From Rhodococcus sovatensis (lineage in GTDB: Bacteria > Actinomycetota > Actinomycetes > Mycobacteriales > Mycobacteriaceae), in NCBI RefSeq assembly GCF_037327425.1, contig NZ_CP147846.1, positions 5,146,001 through 5,210,000 on the forward strand: a stretch of 64,000 bases of DNA, given 5' to 3'. This document shows positions 8,340 through 17,590 of this stretch, piece by piece. Both the position numbers and the translations under genes were made by a program. The notes beneath the pieces were generated by a model. That model made no database searches. It had not been told where the DNA came from and worked only from the letters and a program-made list of their open reading frames with translations. Position 1 is the first letter of the stretch. Each line of letters opens with the position of its first letter.

Positions 8340-9077
8340 CTACAGTGCCATCAGCTGCTGCCCGATCAGTACGACCGCTCCGATGGTGGAGACGGTGATG
8401 GCCGTCAGCCTCAGCCGTCTCCTGTCCATCACGCGATTGACGTACCGGGAAAGTATGTACCCGAGAATCGTCGCCGGTGCCAGGACAACGAACAGCAGCG
8501 CGGTGTGTCGGTCGATTGCTCCGGCGACCGCAAGGGCTCCCAGCGACATGATCGAGCCGACCAGAAAGAACGCACTCATCGTGCTACGCAGTTCGGCTCC
8601 GGTGTTGCGTTGCCAGATCAGCGCCATCGGAGGCCCACCGATCGAGGTTGCGGTGCCCAACAACCCGGATGCTGCGCCGGCCACCACGAGATTCCGCCTG
8701 CGAGGCAACGGAATCCACCCGAACGACGTCAGTGCGATGCCGAACAGCACTACGGCGGCCAACATCAGTGCAAGGCCCCGCTCCGGAAGCAGTACCAGGA
8801 GCAACGCACCTGCAATGGTGCCTGGAATCCTTCCGGCCAGAGCCCAACTCGCGCCGGACAGATCCAGCGATCCCCCTTCCCTCGCCAGAACAAGAGTGCT
8901 TACAAGGATCGCCAGCATGATCAGGGTGCCGGGCACCAAACTTGGATCGACGATTGCAACGATCGGAGCGGCAAGCATGCCCATGCCGAACCCGATCGTC
9001 GCCTGCATACAGGACGCGAAGAAGATCGCAAGCGCGACGACGACGAACCCCGTCGTGCTGATGGGCGCAGCATTCAT
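8340..9077 (-). CDS. TauE/SafE-family membrane permease (sulfite/organosulfonate exporter type)
   Basis: A 245-residue, highly hydrophobic protein with about eight membrane segments. The family's duplicated signature appears as ATIGFGMGMLAAPI in the first half and GTATSIGGPPMALI in the second. Its ATG overlaps the stop of the upstream ABC ATPase gene (ATGA), so it is the last cistron of the peptide-transporter operon. Family members move sulfite, sulfonates or other small anions. The coupling suggests that the imported compound releases an anion that must be exported; this is inference. Confidence 0.8.
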   Translation of the reverse strand: MNAAPISTTGFVVVALAIFFASCMQATIGFGMGMLAAPIVAIVDPSLVPGTLIMLAILVSTLVLAREGGSLDLSGASWALAGRIPGTIAGALLLVLLPERGLALMLAAVVLFGIALTSFGWIPLPRRRNLVVAGAASGLLGTATSIGGPPMALIWQRNTGAELRSTMSAFFLVGSIMSLGALAVAGAIDRHTALLFVVLAPATILGYILSRYVNRVMDRRRLRLTAITVSTIGAVVLIGQQLMAL

Positions 9078-10069
9078 GCTCCCGCGGCGACCAAACCGAG
9101 ATTGCCTGAGACGAGGGGGTAGTGGCACTCGGCCATGTGGTCGGACTCGTCGCGATCGAGAGCAACGGGAGGCGCATCCGACGCGCACAGATCCGTGGCT
9201 TTCCAGCATCGTGTTCGGAATCGGCAGCCGGACGGCGGGTTGAGCGGTGACGGCACCTCGCCCTTCAGCAGGATGCGTTCCCCTCGTGAGGCAGCGTCGA
9301 GCTTCGGTGCGGCGGACGTCAGCGCCGCCGAGTACGGATGGCTCGGACGATCGAAGACCGCGTCCGTTGCACCGGACTCGACGATCCGGCCGAGGTACAT
9401 CACTGCCACCCGGTCGGCGACGTGACGAACCACCGACAGATCGTGAGAGATGAACACGTAGGAGATGCCCAGCTGCTTCTGCAGGTCGTTGAGCAGATTG
9501 AGGACCTGCGCTTGCACTGACAGGTCGAGTGCAGACACCGGCTCGTCGCAGATGATCACGTCGGGGTTGAGAGCCAGCGCACGAGCGATACCGAGACGCT
9601 GACGCTGACCGCCCGAAAATTCCTGTGGGAAGCGGTGCTCGTCGCTCGGGCGAAGGCCGACCAGATGTAGCAACTCACGTACGCGTGCCGAGCGGTCACG
9701 GCGAGTCTTGTACAGACTCTTGTGGCTCCGCCACGGTTCGCTGATGATGTCGCCAGCGTTCATGCGCGAGTTGAGTGAGCCGTAGGGGTCCTGGAACACC
9801 ATCTGAACTCGTCGTCGAAAACCGAGCAGCTCCTTGCCTTTGAGCGAGAACGGGTCGACGCTGTCGAAGTCGACGGTTCCGGAGTCCGGACGCTCCAACA
9901 TCATCAGCGTGCGTGCAAGAGTGGACTTGCCACAACCCGATTCGCCGACGAGGCCGAGTGTCTCACCTTTGCGCAGGTCTAGATCGATGGCGTCGAGCGC
10001 ACGGAGATTGCCGCCGCCGACCTTGAAGGTCTTGTTCAAGCCACGGACCGTGAGTAGCTGATCAGACAT
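9074..10069 (-). CDS. Oligopeptide/nickel-type ABC transporter ATP-binding protein (DppF/OppF-like)
   Basis: A 331-residue ATPase subunit on the inner face of the membrane. Walker A is GESGCGKST, the signature is FSGGQRQRLGIARAL, Walker B is VIICDEPVSAL, and the switch His is in FISHDLSV. The C-terminal oligopeptide-transporter extension carries the cysteine cluster CRFRTRCWKATDLC. The start MSDQLLTV is preceded by GGAGG and overlaps the upstream ATPase stop by 8 bases. It pairs with the other ATPase in the operon. Confidence 0.9.
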   Translation of the reverse strand: MSDQLLTVRGLNKTFKVGGGNLRALDAIDLDLRKGETLGLVGESGCGKSTLARTLMMLERPDSGTVDFDSVDPFSLKGKELLGFRRRVQMVFQDPYGSLNSRMNAGDIISEPWRSHKSLYKTRRDRSARVRELLHLVGLRPSDEHRFPQEFSGGQRQRLGIARALALNPDVIICDEPVSALDLSVQAQVLNLLNDLQKQLGISYVFISHDLSVVRHVADRVAVMYLGRIVESGATDAVFDRPSHPYSAALTSAAPKLDAASRGERILLKGEVPSPLNPPSGCRFRTRCWKATDLCASDAPPVALDRDESDHMAECHYPLVSGNLGLVAAGA

Positions 10070-11084
10070 TGGAGGACACCTCGTTCGGGAAATGGCAAGC
10101 GGACAGGCGTCCGTCACCTACAGCTTCGAGTGCGGGACGCTGCGTGATGCAGATATCGCGGGCCAGGGGGCATCTGGCCTGGTAGACACAACCGTCGGGA
10201 ATGGAGTGCAGGTCCGGCGGAGTGCCGCCGATGGATTTGAGGTCCTCGCCTCGGACGGCATGCACCGGAACCGAATCGAGCAGACCCTTCGTGTACGGGT
10301 GACGAGGTGATCCGAAAACCTCCGAAACCAAGCCGGTTTCGACGACGTTGCCCGCGTACATGATGGCAACGCGGTCGGCTTCCTCCGCGACGAGAGCCAG
10401 GTCGTGGGTGATGAGAACGACGGCCATGTCATGTTCTGTTCTGAGGTCCCTGAGCAGTGCCATGATTTGTGCTTGAACGGTGACGTCGAGGGCGGTCGTC
10501 GGCTCGTCTGCGAGAAGAACCGAAGGACTGAGCGCGACAGCCATTGCGATGAGCAGACGCTGGCGCATACCGCCGGAGAACTGGTGCGGGTACGAGTCGA
10601 CGCGTTCCTCCGGCTGAGGAATCCCGACGCGCGTCATCAGCGAGATGGCTTCTTGACGCGCCTCCTTCGCTGACAGGCCGCGATGGATGCGGAACGGCTC
10701 GGCCAGCTGTGTTCCGACGGTGTAGACCGGGTTGAGTGCCGTCAGGGCGTCCTGGAAGACGATGGCCAGTTCGGTGGCCGCAATGTGGCGTCGTACCTTG
10801 TTCTTGGCAGTGACGAGGTCGATATCGCCGAGCTCGACGGAACCGTCGGTGATATCGGCGATCGGCTCGAGCAGTCCGACAACGGCCTGTGCCGTCATCG
10901 ACTTGCCGCAGCCGGATTCGCCGAGCAAAGCGAGTGTTTCGCCGCGACGAGCGCTGAAGCTGACGTGATCGACGGCTCTGATGACTCCCGACGGTGTCCG
11001 TAGATCGACTGTCAGATTCCGCACGTCCATGGCGATGCGGTCGGTATCGGGGCTCTTCTCCCTGGCAGGCGCTGGTGCACTCAT
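10062..11084 (-). CDS. Oligopeptide-type ABC transporter ATP-binding protein (DppD/OppD-like)
   Basis: A 340-residue ATPase. Walker A is GESGCGKSM, the signature is FSGGMRQRLLIAMAV, Walker B is VLLADEPTTALD, and the switch His is LITHDLAL. The C-terminal peptide-transporter motif CVYQARCPLARDIC has the usual cysteines. The start overlaps the upstream permease stop (ATGA). It forms a heterodimer with the next gene's product to power the permease pair. Confidence 0.9.
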   Translation of the reverse strand: MSAPAPAREKSPDTDRIAMDVRNLTVDLRTPSGVIRAVDHVSFSARRGETLALLGESGCGKSMTAQAVVGLLEPIADITDGSVELGDIDLVTAKNKVRRHIAATELAIVFQDALTALNPVYTVGTQLAEPFRIHRGLSAKEARQEAISLMTRVGIPQPEERVDSYPHQFSGGMRQRLLIAMAVALSPSVLLADEPTTALDVTVQAQIMALLRDLRTEHDMAVVLITHDLALVAEEADRVAIMYAGNVVETGLVSEVFGSPRHPYTKGLLDSVPVHAVRGEDLKSIGGTPPDLHSIPDGCVYQARCPLARDICITQRPALEAVGDGRLSACHFPNEVSSNV

Positions 11085-12064
11085 GAGACGACCTTTCGGA
11101 CAGGAAGGAGGCGGGACCTCTTCGAGCGGGGGACGTTGAGACGCCAACGCTGGGCTGGGTCGGTGGCGATGCGTGCCCAGGCTGCGAGCACGGTTGCTGA
11201 GACGGTGGTGAGCACGATGGCGAGGCCGGGGAAGAACGAGAGCCACCATGCGGTCTGCAGGTAGGTGCGGCCCTGGGCGACCATCAGACCCCAGCTCACA
11301 TCGGGCGGCTGAATGCCGATGCCCAGGAAGCTGAGCGACGATTCGGCTAGCATGACGAAGCAGAAGTCGAGGGTTGCGACTGTCAGCAGCGTGGGCAGCA
11401 GAATCGGTGCGACGTGCCGTCTGATGACCGCTCCGCTCGACGCTCCGAACGTGCGGGCTGCGTCGACGAACAGGCGGCTCTGCAGTTCGGCCGATTCGGC
11501 GCGAGCGGTGCGCAGGTAGATCGGGATGCGCGTGATAGCAAGAACCAGGACGATGTTGGCGGCGCTCGGGGAGAAGACGTACAGCACGACAACGGCCATG
11601 AGCAGGGACGGGAAGCTCATGATGACGTCGGCGACACGCATTGCCGAGGTCTCACGCCAGCCTCGGTGGTAGCCGGCCCACATACCGATCATGGACCCGA
11701 TGATCGCCGACAGAACAACTGCGGGGATCGCAACCGACAGTGTCGTCCGGCACGCGACGATCAACCGCGCCAACATGCTTCGGCCGAGCGGGTCGGTGCC
11801 GAGCACATTCATCCAGCCGGTGTCCAGATTGAACGGAGGCAGATTGGAACGATCGAGATCCTGGTCGGTGGCGGCGTCGCCGATGATCATCGGACCGAAG
11901 ATGGCCGTCAGGAAGACGATGACGAGGATTCCGGCTGCGACGGTGGCGACACGGTCACGCAGTAGCAGCTTCCACAGAGGCGCCGAACTTTTCCGGGATA
12001 CTGCCACGGCCGGCGGAACATCCTCGGGCTCGGATGTTTTTGGTGCTTCGAAGTCGAGTGACAT
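11081..12064 (-). CDS. Oligopeptide-type ABC transporter permease (DppC/OppC-like)
   Basis: A 327-residue inner-membrane permease. The cytoplasmic N-terminus is followed by a first membrane helix (VATVAAGILVIVFLTAIFG), the conserved LGTDPLGRSMLARLI loop typical of DppC, and five more helices. The coupling motif is near RTFGASSGAVIRRHVAP. The start MSLDFEAP lies 14 bases after the upstream permease gene. Confidence 0.9.
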   Translation of the reverse strand: MSLDFEAPKTSEPEDVPPAVAVSRKSSAPLWKLLLRDRVATVAAGILVIVFLTAIFGPMIIGDAATDQDLDRSNLPPFNLDTGWMNVLGTDPLGRSMLARLIVACRTTLSVAIPAVVLSAIIGSMIGMWAGYHRGWRETSAMRVADVIMSFPSLLMAVVVLYVFSPSAANIVLVLAITRIPIYLRTARAESAELQSRLFVDAARTFGASSGAVIRRHVAPILLPTLLTVATLDFCFVMLAESSLSFLGIGIQPPDVSWGLMVAQGRTYLQTAWWLSFFPGLAIVLTTVSATVLAAWARIATDPAQRWRLNVPRSKRSRLLPVRKVVS

Positions 12065-12078
12065 GATCGGTGGGCCTC

Positions 12079-13008
12079 CTAGACCTTCGCCTTGTCGCGA
12101 ACGCGGGCGTCGAGCAGTGCGTAGCAGGCGTCGATGACGATGTTGAGAATGAAGATGCTCACCGCGGTCAGCAGCACAGCGGCCTGGAGGACCGCGAAGT
12201 CGCGCTGCAGGATGGCGTCGATCATCAGTTTGCCGATGCCTGGCCATCCGAAGATCGCCTCGACGACGACTGCTCCGTTGACGAGGCCGACCATCAGGTC
12301 GCCGGCGACAGTCAACGCAGGCGCAGCTGCGTTCCGCAGAGCGTGGTGAGTGACCACTCGAAGATCGCCTGCACCTTTACTTCTGGCGAGTCGGACGTAC
12401 GGGGCGGACAGCGCCGAGACCATGGCGCCTCGAACGACCTGGGTCAGAACCCCGAGTGGGCGGATGAGCAGTGTGGCGATGGGCAGAATCCAGGAGAGCA
12501 TGCCGCTGTCGACACCCGAGGTGGGCAGCCAGCCGAACAGGATGGCGAAGACGTAGACGCCCATGATGGCGAACCAGAAGTCGGGGATCGATGCTGCGGT
12601 CATCGACAGCAGGCTCGAGATGCGGTCGGCGAGCGAGTTGGGGCGGTAGGCGGCCCAGCAGCCGATGATCACTGCGCCGAGGATGGCGAGGAACATCGTT
12701 GCGAACGCGAGCTGCAGTGTGGCGGGGAATGCGCGAAGCGCCATCGTCGATGCGGCTTCGCCTGTGCGGAGCGAGTCGCCGAAGTCGAGATGTACGACAC
12801 CCTTGAAGTAGTCGAAAAGCTGCGTGAGGATCGGCTGGTCGAACCCGTTGGTGGCCCGGAAGGCTTCGCGCTGCGCCTGCGTCGCCGATTCCGGCAAGTA
12901 CAGGCTGGTGGGGTCGCCGGTCAGTCGGGCCAGGAAGAAGACTCCGATGAGCACGACGAGAAGCGGGACGAGACTGGTGTAGATCCGACGGCGAAGGAAA
13001 CGGAACAT
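12079..13008 (-). CDS. Oligopeptide-type ABC transporter permease (DppB/OppB-like)
   Basis: A 309-residue permease beginning MFRFLRRRIYTSLVPLLVV, the classic first helix of DppB proteins, with six predicted helices. The EAA-type coupling loop is near YVRLARSKGAGDLRVV. I chose ATG 13008 because GGGAGG lies 10 bases upstream; an ATG 21 bases further upstream is in frame but lacks a ribosome site. It forms the membrane channel with the downstream permease. Confidence 0.9.
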   Translation of the reverse strand: MFRFLRRRIYTSLVPLLVVLIGVFFLARLTGDPTSLYLPESATQAQREAFRATNGFDQPILTQLFDYFKGVVHLDFGDSLRTGEAASTMALRAFPATLQLAFATMFLAILGAVIIGCWAAYRPNSLADRISSLLSMTAASIPDFWFAIMGVYVFAILFGWLPTSGVDSGMLSWILPIATLLIRPLGVLTQVVRGAMVSALSAPYVRLARSKGAGDLRVVTHHALRNAAAPALTVAGDLMVGLVNGAVVVEAIFGWPGIGKLMIDAILQRDFAVLQAAVLLTAVSIFILNIVIDACYALLDARVRDKAKV

Positions 13009-13049
13009 GTCTTCATCGCCTCCCTGCATGTGTAGTGATCATGATGGCC

Positions 13050-14660
13050 TCAGTCGGTTTCGGTGGTGTCGGCGCGAGTCATTGCTTTGAGGTGCATCTC
13101 GTCGACGGTCGCAGAGTTCGGCGTGTAATCGACCGAATCGGCCTTGGCAAGAACGCCGTTCATGTGCGCGATGAATGCCATCTGCATGACCTCGTTCGGC
13201 TCGTCGGCGAAGAGTTGTGCGTACGCTTCCTGACGGTCTTCCCCGGTCTTGGTGCCCGCCTCGTTGACACGCTCGTCGAACTCCGGTGTACCGCCTGCAC
13301 TCTGGAAACCTTCGCTCTTCAGGTACTGATCGGCGGTGAAGGCAGCGTCGCCTGCTTGGTTGCCATGCTGGATGATCAGCAGGTACGGCCCGACCTTCGG
13401 GAACGGTCGTTCCTGGTACTCGGCAGTGCCTGCGGAGTCGGTCATCTCGATCGACACGTTCATGCCGAGTTCGGAGAGCGCGTTCTGGATGACCTCGAGC
13501 GTCTCGTTGACCTTAGGGAATTGCCCGGTACGACCGATCATTCGGATTTCGGTGTCGACGGGTACTCCGTCCGCCCTGGCTTCGTCGATGAGCTGCTGGG
13601 CCTTCTCGGGATCGTAGGGCCACGGCTCCAAGTTCTCGTTGAAACCGATGACACCTTCCGAGATCAGTTGTTCCGCAGGTGTTCCGAGGCCGCGGAACAA
13701 TGCCTTGACGATGCCCTCGCGGTTGACCGAGTAGTTGATGGCCTGTCGAACGCGGATGTCGTCGAGTGGCGGTTCCTCGAGCTGGATACGCACCGCCGTC
13801 GTTTCGTTGTTCGGGTACGCGACGCCGAGGTCTCCTGCGCCGTCCTCTGGACCGAGACCTACTGCGATCTCCGCTTCGCCATTGGTGACCATCGAGGCAC
13901 GGACACTGCCCTCGCTGCGCCACTGATAGTCGGCGCGGGCGTAGTCGGGCTTCGGTCCCCAATAGGTCTCGTTGCGGACGAGGGATAGTCGTTGGCCGGC
14001 ATCCCAATAGTCGATGGCGTACGGCCCGGTGCCGATGGGCTGGCGGACGCGTTCAGTCAGTGGCGTGGTCCTCGGAACCATCTCGACGAAGGACACACGT
14101 AGCGGGAGGATGGGATCGGGTTCCGGCGAGGCGACGGTGAGCGTGAGTGGATCGATCACCTCGACATCGAGGTCGGCGTCGCCGAAGACGTAACCCTCCA
14201 CATTGCATGCGAGGTCGGAATTGACCGTCCGTTCGATCGAGTGCGCGGCGTCTGCGGCTTCGAATGGAGTTCCGTCGCTGAACGTGACACTGGGATGCAG
14301 CTTGATGGTCCACTCGGTGTCGGACGTCTGCTCCCACGAATCCGCCAGCAGCGGCTCCAGGTCGCCTGTGGACGGGTTTCGCTCCATCAGCGGTTCGGTG
14401 ATGTTGGACCGGGTGACGACGCCGACCGACGTGAGCGAGACGTCGCACGCTTCCAGGGTCGGCGGCTCTTCCTGCAATACGATGCGCAGGGTGTCCGGGC
14501 TCGCGGCCGAACCTCGGTTGGAGTTCGCCACCGTGCAACCGCTGGCGACCATCGAAAAGGCAAGTGCGCCAGCGAGTATGGTCGCGGGAGTGGAGCCTGC
14601 GGAACGACCGAGGGCGGTATGACGGGTCCGTCCCTGCTGCACTGCTCGTGCAGGGCTCAT
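13050..14660 (-). CDS. Peptide/oligopeptide-type ABC transporter substrate-binding lipoprotein (family 5)
   Basis: A 536-residue extracytoplasmic binding protein. A positively charged N-terminus, a hydrophobic segment (TILAGALAFSMVASGC) and a lipidation cysteine near residue 41 indicate a lipoprotein. Family 5 features include PPTLEACDVS, WTIKLHPSVTFSDGTPF and QAINYSVNREGI. GGAGG precedes the ATG by 5 bases. It is first in the operon binding protein -> permease -> permease -> ATPase -> ATPase -> TauE. The SAGSTP codons near residue 22 match the 33-bp repeat family described elsewhere in this window. Confidence 0.9.
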   Translation of the reverse strand: MSPARAVQQGRTRHTALGRSAGSTPATILAGALAFSMVASGCTVANSNRGSAASPDTLRIVLQEEPPTLEACDVSLTSVGVVTRSNITEPLMERNPSTGDLEPLLADSWEQTSDTEWTIKLHPSVTFSDGTPFEAADAAHSIERTVNSDLACNVEGYVFGDADLDVEVIDPLTLTVASPEPDPILPLRVSFVEMVPRTTPLTERVRQPIGTGPYAIDYWDAGQRLSLVRNETYWGPKPDYARADYQWRSEGSVRASMVTNGEAEIAVGLGPEDGAGDLGVAYPNNETTAVRIQLEEPPLDDIRVRQAINYSVNREGIVKALFRGLGTPAEQLISEGVIGFNENLEPWPYDPEKAQQLIDEARADGVPVDTEIRMIGRTGQFPKVNETLEVIQNALSELGMNVSIEMTDSAGTAEYQERPFPKVGPYLLIIQHGNQAGDAAFTADQYLKSEGFQSAGGTPEFDERVNEAGTKTGEDRQEAYAQLFADEPNEVMQMAFIAHMNGVLAKADSVDYTPNSATVDEMHLKAMTRADTTETD

Positions 14661-15042
14661 GGTGACCTCCAGTTGAGGGAATGTGAATCGCGTCGGCAAG
14701 GGCTGCGTGGCGAATCTGTGACGGTAGACACACGGTAGGAGCGGTGGTAATCGCCGTCAACACGGCGCGAAGGCCTCGAGCGGGAGTTTTGTGGGTCACT
14801 TGGCGTCGTTGAGAGCGGTCCAGGTCACATGGAAAGCCGTCTGACCAGGTGGGACGAGAGATGTGCACTGGAGATAGGGTGCAGTAAGTATGCATATGAT
14901 GCTCTTTGGGTATCAATCCATGTTATTTACGTGTTGGACAGGTATCCGAGAAGCGGCATAGCGTACATGCAAACGCGCCTGTGTGCGTGCGGCCTGTGAG
15001 CTGGGCCGGATAGCCACGACGACAGCGAGGAGTTGGACGACC
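14661..15042. promoter_or_regulatory. Divergent promoter region between ABC operon and 2-hydroxyacid dehydrogenase
   Basis: The 382 bases contain no credible gene. An AT-rich imperfect palindrome around 14888-14904 (AGTATGCATATGATGCT) is an operator candidate. TTGGACA at 14934-14940 with CATAGC 17 bases later is a plausible promoter for the rightward gene. The minus-strand promoter is not obvious. Confidence 0.4.
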
Positions 15043-16038
15043 ATGACATCGGTTGGATCGGAAATTTCGGCTGAGGCACAACAGGTTTCGGTCCGCGCGG
15101 GCCGCGTGCTCCGAGTCGGGCCGCTGAAGCCGTCGTTGATGGAGTCGCTTTCCAGCAACTACGACGCCCTCGTTCTTCCTGACGGTGACGAGCGAGGTGC
15201 CTTCCTCGCCCTCCACGGTGAGTCGATCACCGCCGCCGTCACGTCGGGGCGGACCGGCGTCGACGCCGAGTTGATGGACCACTTGCCCAACCTCGGCGCC
15301 ATCGTCCACTTCGGAGTCGGTTACGACACCACCGATGTCGATGCGGCACGTGCGCGAGGTATCGGCGTCAGCAACACCCCAGATGTTCTGACGGACTGCG
15401 TTGCGGACATCGCTGTCGGCTTGGTCCTGGACACGGTGCGCCAACTCTCCTTCTCCGATCGCTACGTGCGCGAAGGCCGGTGGGTGGCGGAAGGCAACAC
15501 TCCTCTGACACGCCAGGTCACCGGCAAGCGCGTCGGGATCATCGGTCTCGGTCGGATCGGAACGGCAATTGCGGATCGCCTCAGCGGTTTCCGTTGCCCG
15601 ATCAGCTATCACAATCGCAACGAGATCGAAGGTTCTCCGTACACCTACGCGTCGACGCCTCAGGCGCTGGCCGGCGGCGTCGACATCCTGATCGTCGCTG
15701 CTTCGGGAGGCGCGGGAACCAAGCATCTCGTCGACAGTGATGTGTTGGACGCATTGGGGCCGCAAGGCTATCTGATCAACGTCGCCCGCGGAAGCGTCGT
15801 AGACGAGGAGGCGTTGGTGTCGTATTTGTCAGACGGACGACTCGCAGGCGCAGGCCTCGACGTGTTCGCAGATGAACCCCGAGTGCCTGAAACGCTTCTC
15901 GGCTTGGACAACGTGGTTCTGCTACCCCACGTGGGGAGCGGCACGATCGAGACCAGGGCCGCCATGCAGGCGCTGACTCTCGAGAACCTCGACCAGTTCC
16001 TCGCCGACGGCACCCTCACCACGCCGGTGACGCGATGA
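15043..16038 (+). CDS. D-isomer-specific 2-hydroxyacid dehydrogenase (hydroxypyruvate/glyoxylate reductase-like)
   Basis: A 331-residue NAD(P)-dependent oxidoreductase. The central Rossmann motif is VGIIGLGRIG. The catalytic Arg (INVARGSVVDE), Glu (LDVFADEPRVPE) and His (LLPHVGSGT) are all present, so it should be active. The start at ATG 15043 has GAGGAG about 10 bases upstream. It is coupled to a UspA-like gene by an ATGA overlap. Next to the peptide transporter and the aldarate genes, it might reduce tartronate semialdehyde- or hydroxypyruvate-type intermediates. Confidence 0.85.
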   Translation: MTSVGSEISAEAQQVSVRAGRVLRVGPLKPSLMESLSSNYDALVLPDGDERGAFLALHGESITAAVTSGRTGVDAELMDHLPNLGAIVHFGVGYDTTDVDAARARGIGVSNTPDVLTDCVADIAVGLVLDTVRQLSFSDRYVREGRWVAEGNTPLTRQVTGKRVGIIGLGRIGTAIADRLSGFRCPISYHNRNEIEGSPYTYASTPQALAGGVDILIVAASGGAGTKHLVDSDVLDALGPQGYLINVARGSVVDEEALVSYLSDGRLAGAGLDVFADEPRVPETLLGLDNVVLLPHVGSGTIETRAAMQALTLENLDQFLADGTLTTPVTR

Positions 16039-16430
16039 CCGTCGTCGTCGGCTACTCGCCGACCACCGAAGGCAAAGGCGCCCTTCCGTTCGCATTCGGC
16101 GAAGCTCTGCAACGCGGGGTCGACCTGATCATCGTCGCGGAAGAGGATTCGGCATCCGAGGAGGGATTCGCTGCTGCGATCGAATCCGCGCGAGATGAAG
16201 CTGGTGCTGCCGGCGTTGTGGTGAAAGTCCACGACAACGAGAAGGGGCGCTCACAGGCCGACAACGTGATCGACCTGTCGTACGGTGAGAGTACTGACCT
16301 CGTTGTGATCGGAATTCGTCGGCGGTCGCCCGTCGGAAAACTGTTCCTGGGCAGCATCTCTCAAAGGGTATTGCTGGAAGCGCAGTGCCCCGTGGTCGCC
16401 GTCAAACCTCCTGTCGGTTTGCCGCGCTGA
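16035..16430 (+). CDS. UspA-family universal stress protein
   Basis: A 131-residue single-domain protein. The N-terminal TVVVGYSPT and C-terminal nucleotide-binding signature GIRRRSPVGKLFLGS, followed by CPVVAVK, are of the ATP-binding Usp subgroup. The start overlaps the dehydrogenase stop (ATGA), so it is translationally coupled. Its role is unknown; family members bind ATP and modulate stress survival. Confidence 0.88.
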   Translation: MTVVVGYSPTTEGKGALPFAFGEALQRGVDLIIVAEEDSASEEGFAAAIESARDEAGAAGVVVKVHDNEKGRSQADNVIDLSYGESTDLVVIGIRRRSPVGKLFLGSISQRVLLEAQCPVVAVKPPVGLPR

Positions 16431-16446
16431 GTTCTGTGTCGCCAAG

Positions 16447-16495
16447 TTTGTAGTTGCGCAGACGACACGCCGAGAATCCTCTGCACAACTACAAA
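16447..16495. repeat. Imperfect inverted repeat between convergent genes
   Basis: TTTGTAGTTGCGCAGA and TCTGCACAACTACAAA are 16-base arms with one mismatch around a 17-base loop. It lies between the Usp gene and the convergent LysR gene. It could act as a bidirectional terminator or be a small repeat element, but there is no T-tract. Confidence 0.55.
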
Positions 16496-16617
16496 TTCGG
16501 CAGGCTCAGTGGTCATCCCATGCCGCACGGTGGCTCTGGTTGCACACTATCGGTGCGTATTCGCGGGATCCCGTCGATTCTCCGCGATAATGTGCAGTCA
16601 GGTGCGCAGTGTCCGTA

Positions 16618-17511
16618 TCAAGACCACTCGCGGGTAGGCAGGACGTCCGACATGAAGCGGTGGAGCGCGGGGTTGTCGTTGTCGGTGCGCCAGGCGGCAT
16701 TGAGCTCGACAGGACGCTTGGGGGTGGTATCGACTGGCCGGAATACGACGCCGCTCGGTTGCATGGTGGTCGACGACTCCGGCACCAAGGCCATACCGAT
16801 TCCGGAACGGACCAGAACCAACATTGTGTGGACCTGAGTCACGTACTGCACGTACCGGGGAGTGACGCCAACGATGGTGAACGTGCTGATCAGCAGTTCG
16901 TGGAAGTAGCGGGCGTCGACCGGCGAGTACATGACGATCGGTTGATCGTCGAAATCGTCGACGGTCAACCGATCACGCTCGGTCAAGGGGTGATCGGACG
17001 GCAACGCGGCGACGAGAGCTTCGTGCAACACCGGACGCGATGCGATTCCGGGACGCTTCAGAGGCGGTCGTGCGAGGCCGAGATCGAGGTCCCCGATGGC
17101 AAGTGACTCCATCTGCACGGCCGACACCATCTCGCGCAGAACGATTTTGACATCGGGCAACTCCACGCGCGCCTTCTCCAGCAACTGTGGGAGGACTGCA
17201 TGGGCGGATGCCCCGGTGAAACCGACGACGACGGTTCCCAGGTCGCCGGTCGGTACGCGTCGAACAGTGAGAACTGCACCTTCGGCGAGGTTGAGAATCC
17301 GGCGGGCATCGGGAAGAAACGCGACTCCTGCGGCAGTCAGCGTCACCGACCTGCTGGTGCGGTCGATGAGTTGAACGCCTACCTCGTTCTCTAGTTGCTG
17401 AATCTGGCGGCTGAGCGGCGGCTGGGTCATGTGCAGCCGCTCCGCAGCCCGGCCGAAATGCAATTCCTCGGCGACAGCGATGAAGCATGTCAGTCGGTTG
17501 AGTGAGAACAT
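16618..17511 (-). CDS. LysR-family transcriptional regulator
   Basis: A 297-residue regulator with an N-terminal winged HTH (LTCFIAVAEELHFGRAAERL, MTQPPLSRQIQQLE) and a C-terminal inducer-binding domain (about 90-297). It lies 79 bases downstream of the first glucarate dehydratase gene on the same strand. It may be the last gene of the aldehyde dehydrogenase-kdgD-gudD operon and its activator, with an aldarate or keto-acid as inducer. That link is inferred from position only. Confidence 0.88.
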   Translation of the reverse strand: MFSLNRLTCFIAVAEELHFGRAAERLHMTQPPLSRQIQQLENEVGVQLIDRTSRSVTLTAAGVAFLPDARRILNLAEGAVLTVRRVPTGDLGTVVVGFTGASAHAVLPQLLEKARVELPDVKIVLREMVSAVQMESLAIGDLDLGLARPPLKRPGIASRPVLHEALVAALPSDHPLTERDRLTVDDFDDQPIVMYSPVDARYFHELLISTFTIVGVTPRYVQYVTQVHTMLVLVRSGIGMALVPESSTTMQPSGVVFRPVDTTPKRPVELNAAWRTDNDNPALHRFMSDVLPTREWS

Positions 17512-17590
17512 CCATTCACTCCTTGAATCGCAGCAAGCCGTCCGTGGCTATGTCGAGTATCAACTTAAACCACGGGCGGCCGTGCTGGGA

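Noticed and set aside
10620..10645. GACGCGCGTCATC resembling the TetR operator at 3631-3646
   Set aside because: It lies inside the DppD-like coding region, lacks the left end of the palindrome, and has no promoter context.
12070..13035. Long plus-strand open frame opposite the DppB-like gene
   Set aside because: It is the complement of a clear permease gene; long antisense frames are expected at this GC content and its protein is a repetitive D/G/E/Q/R mix.
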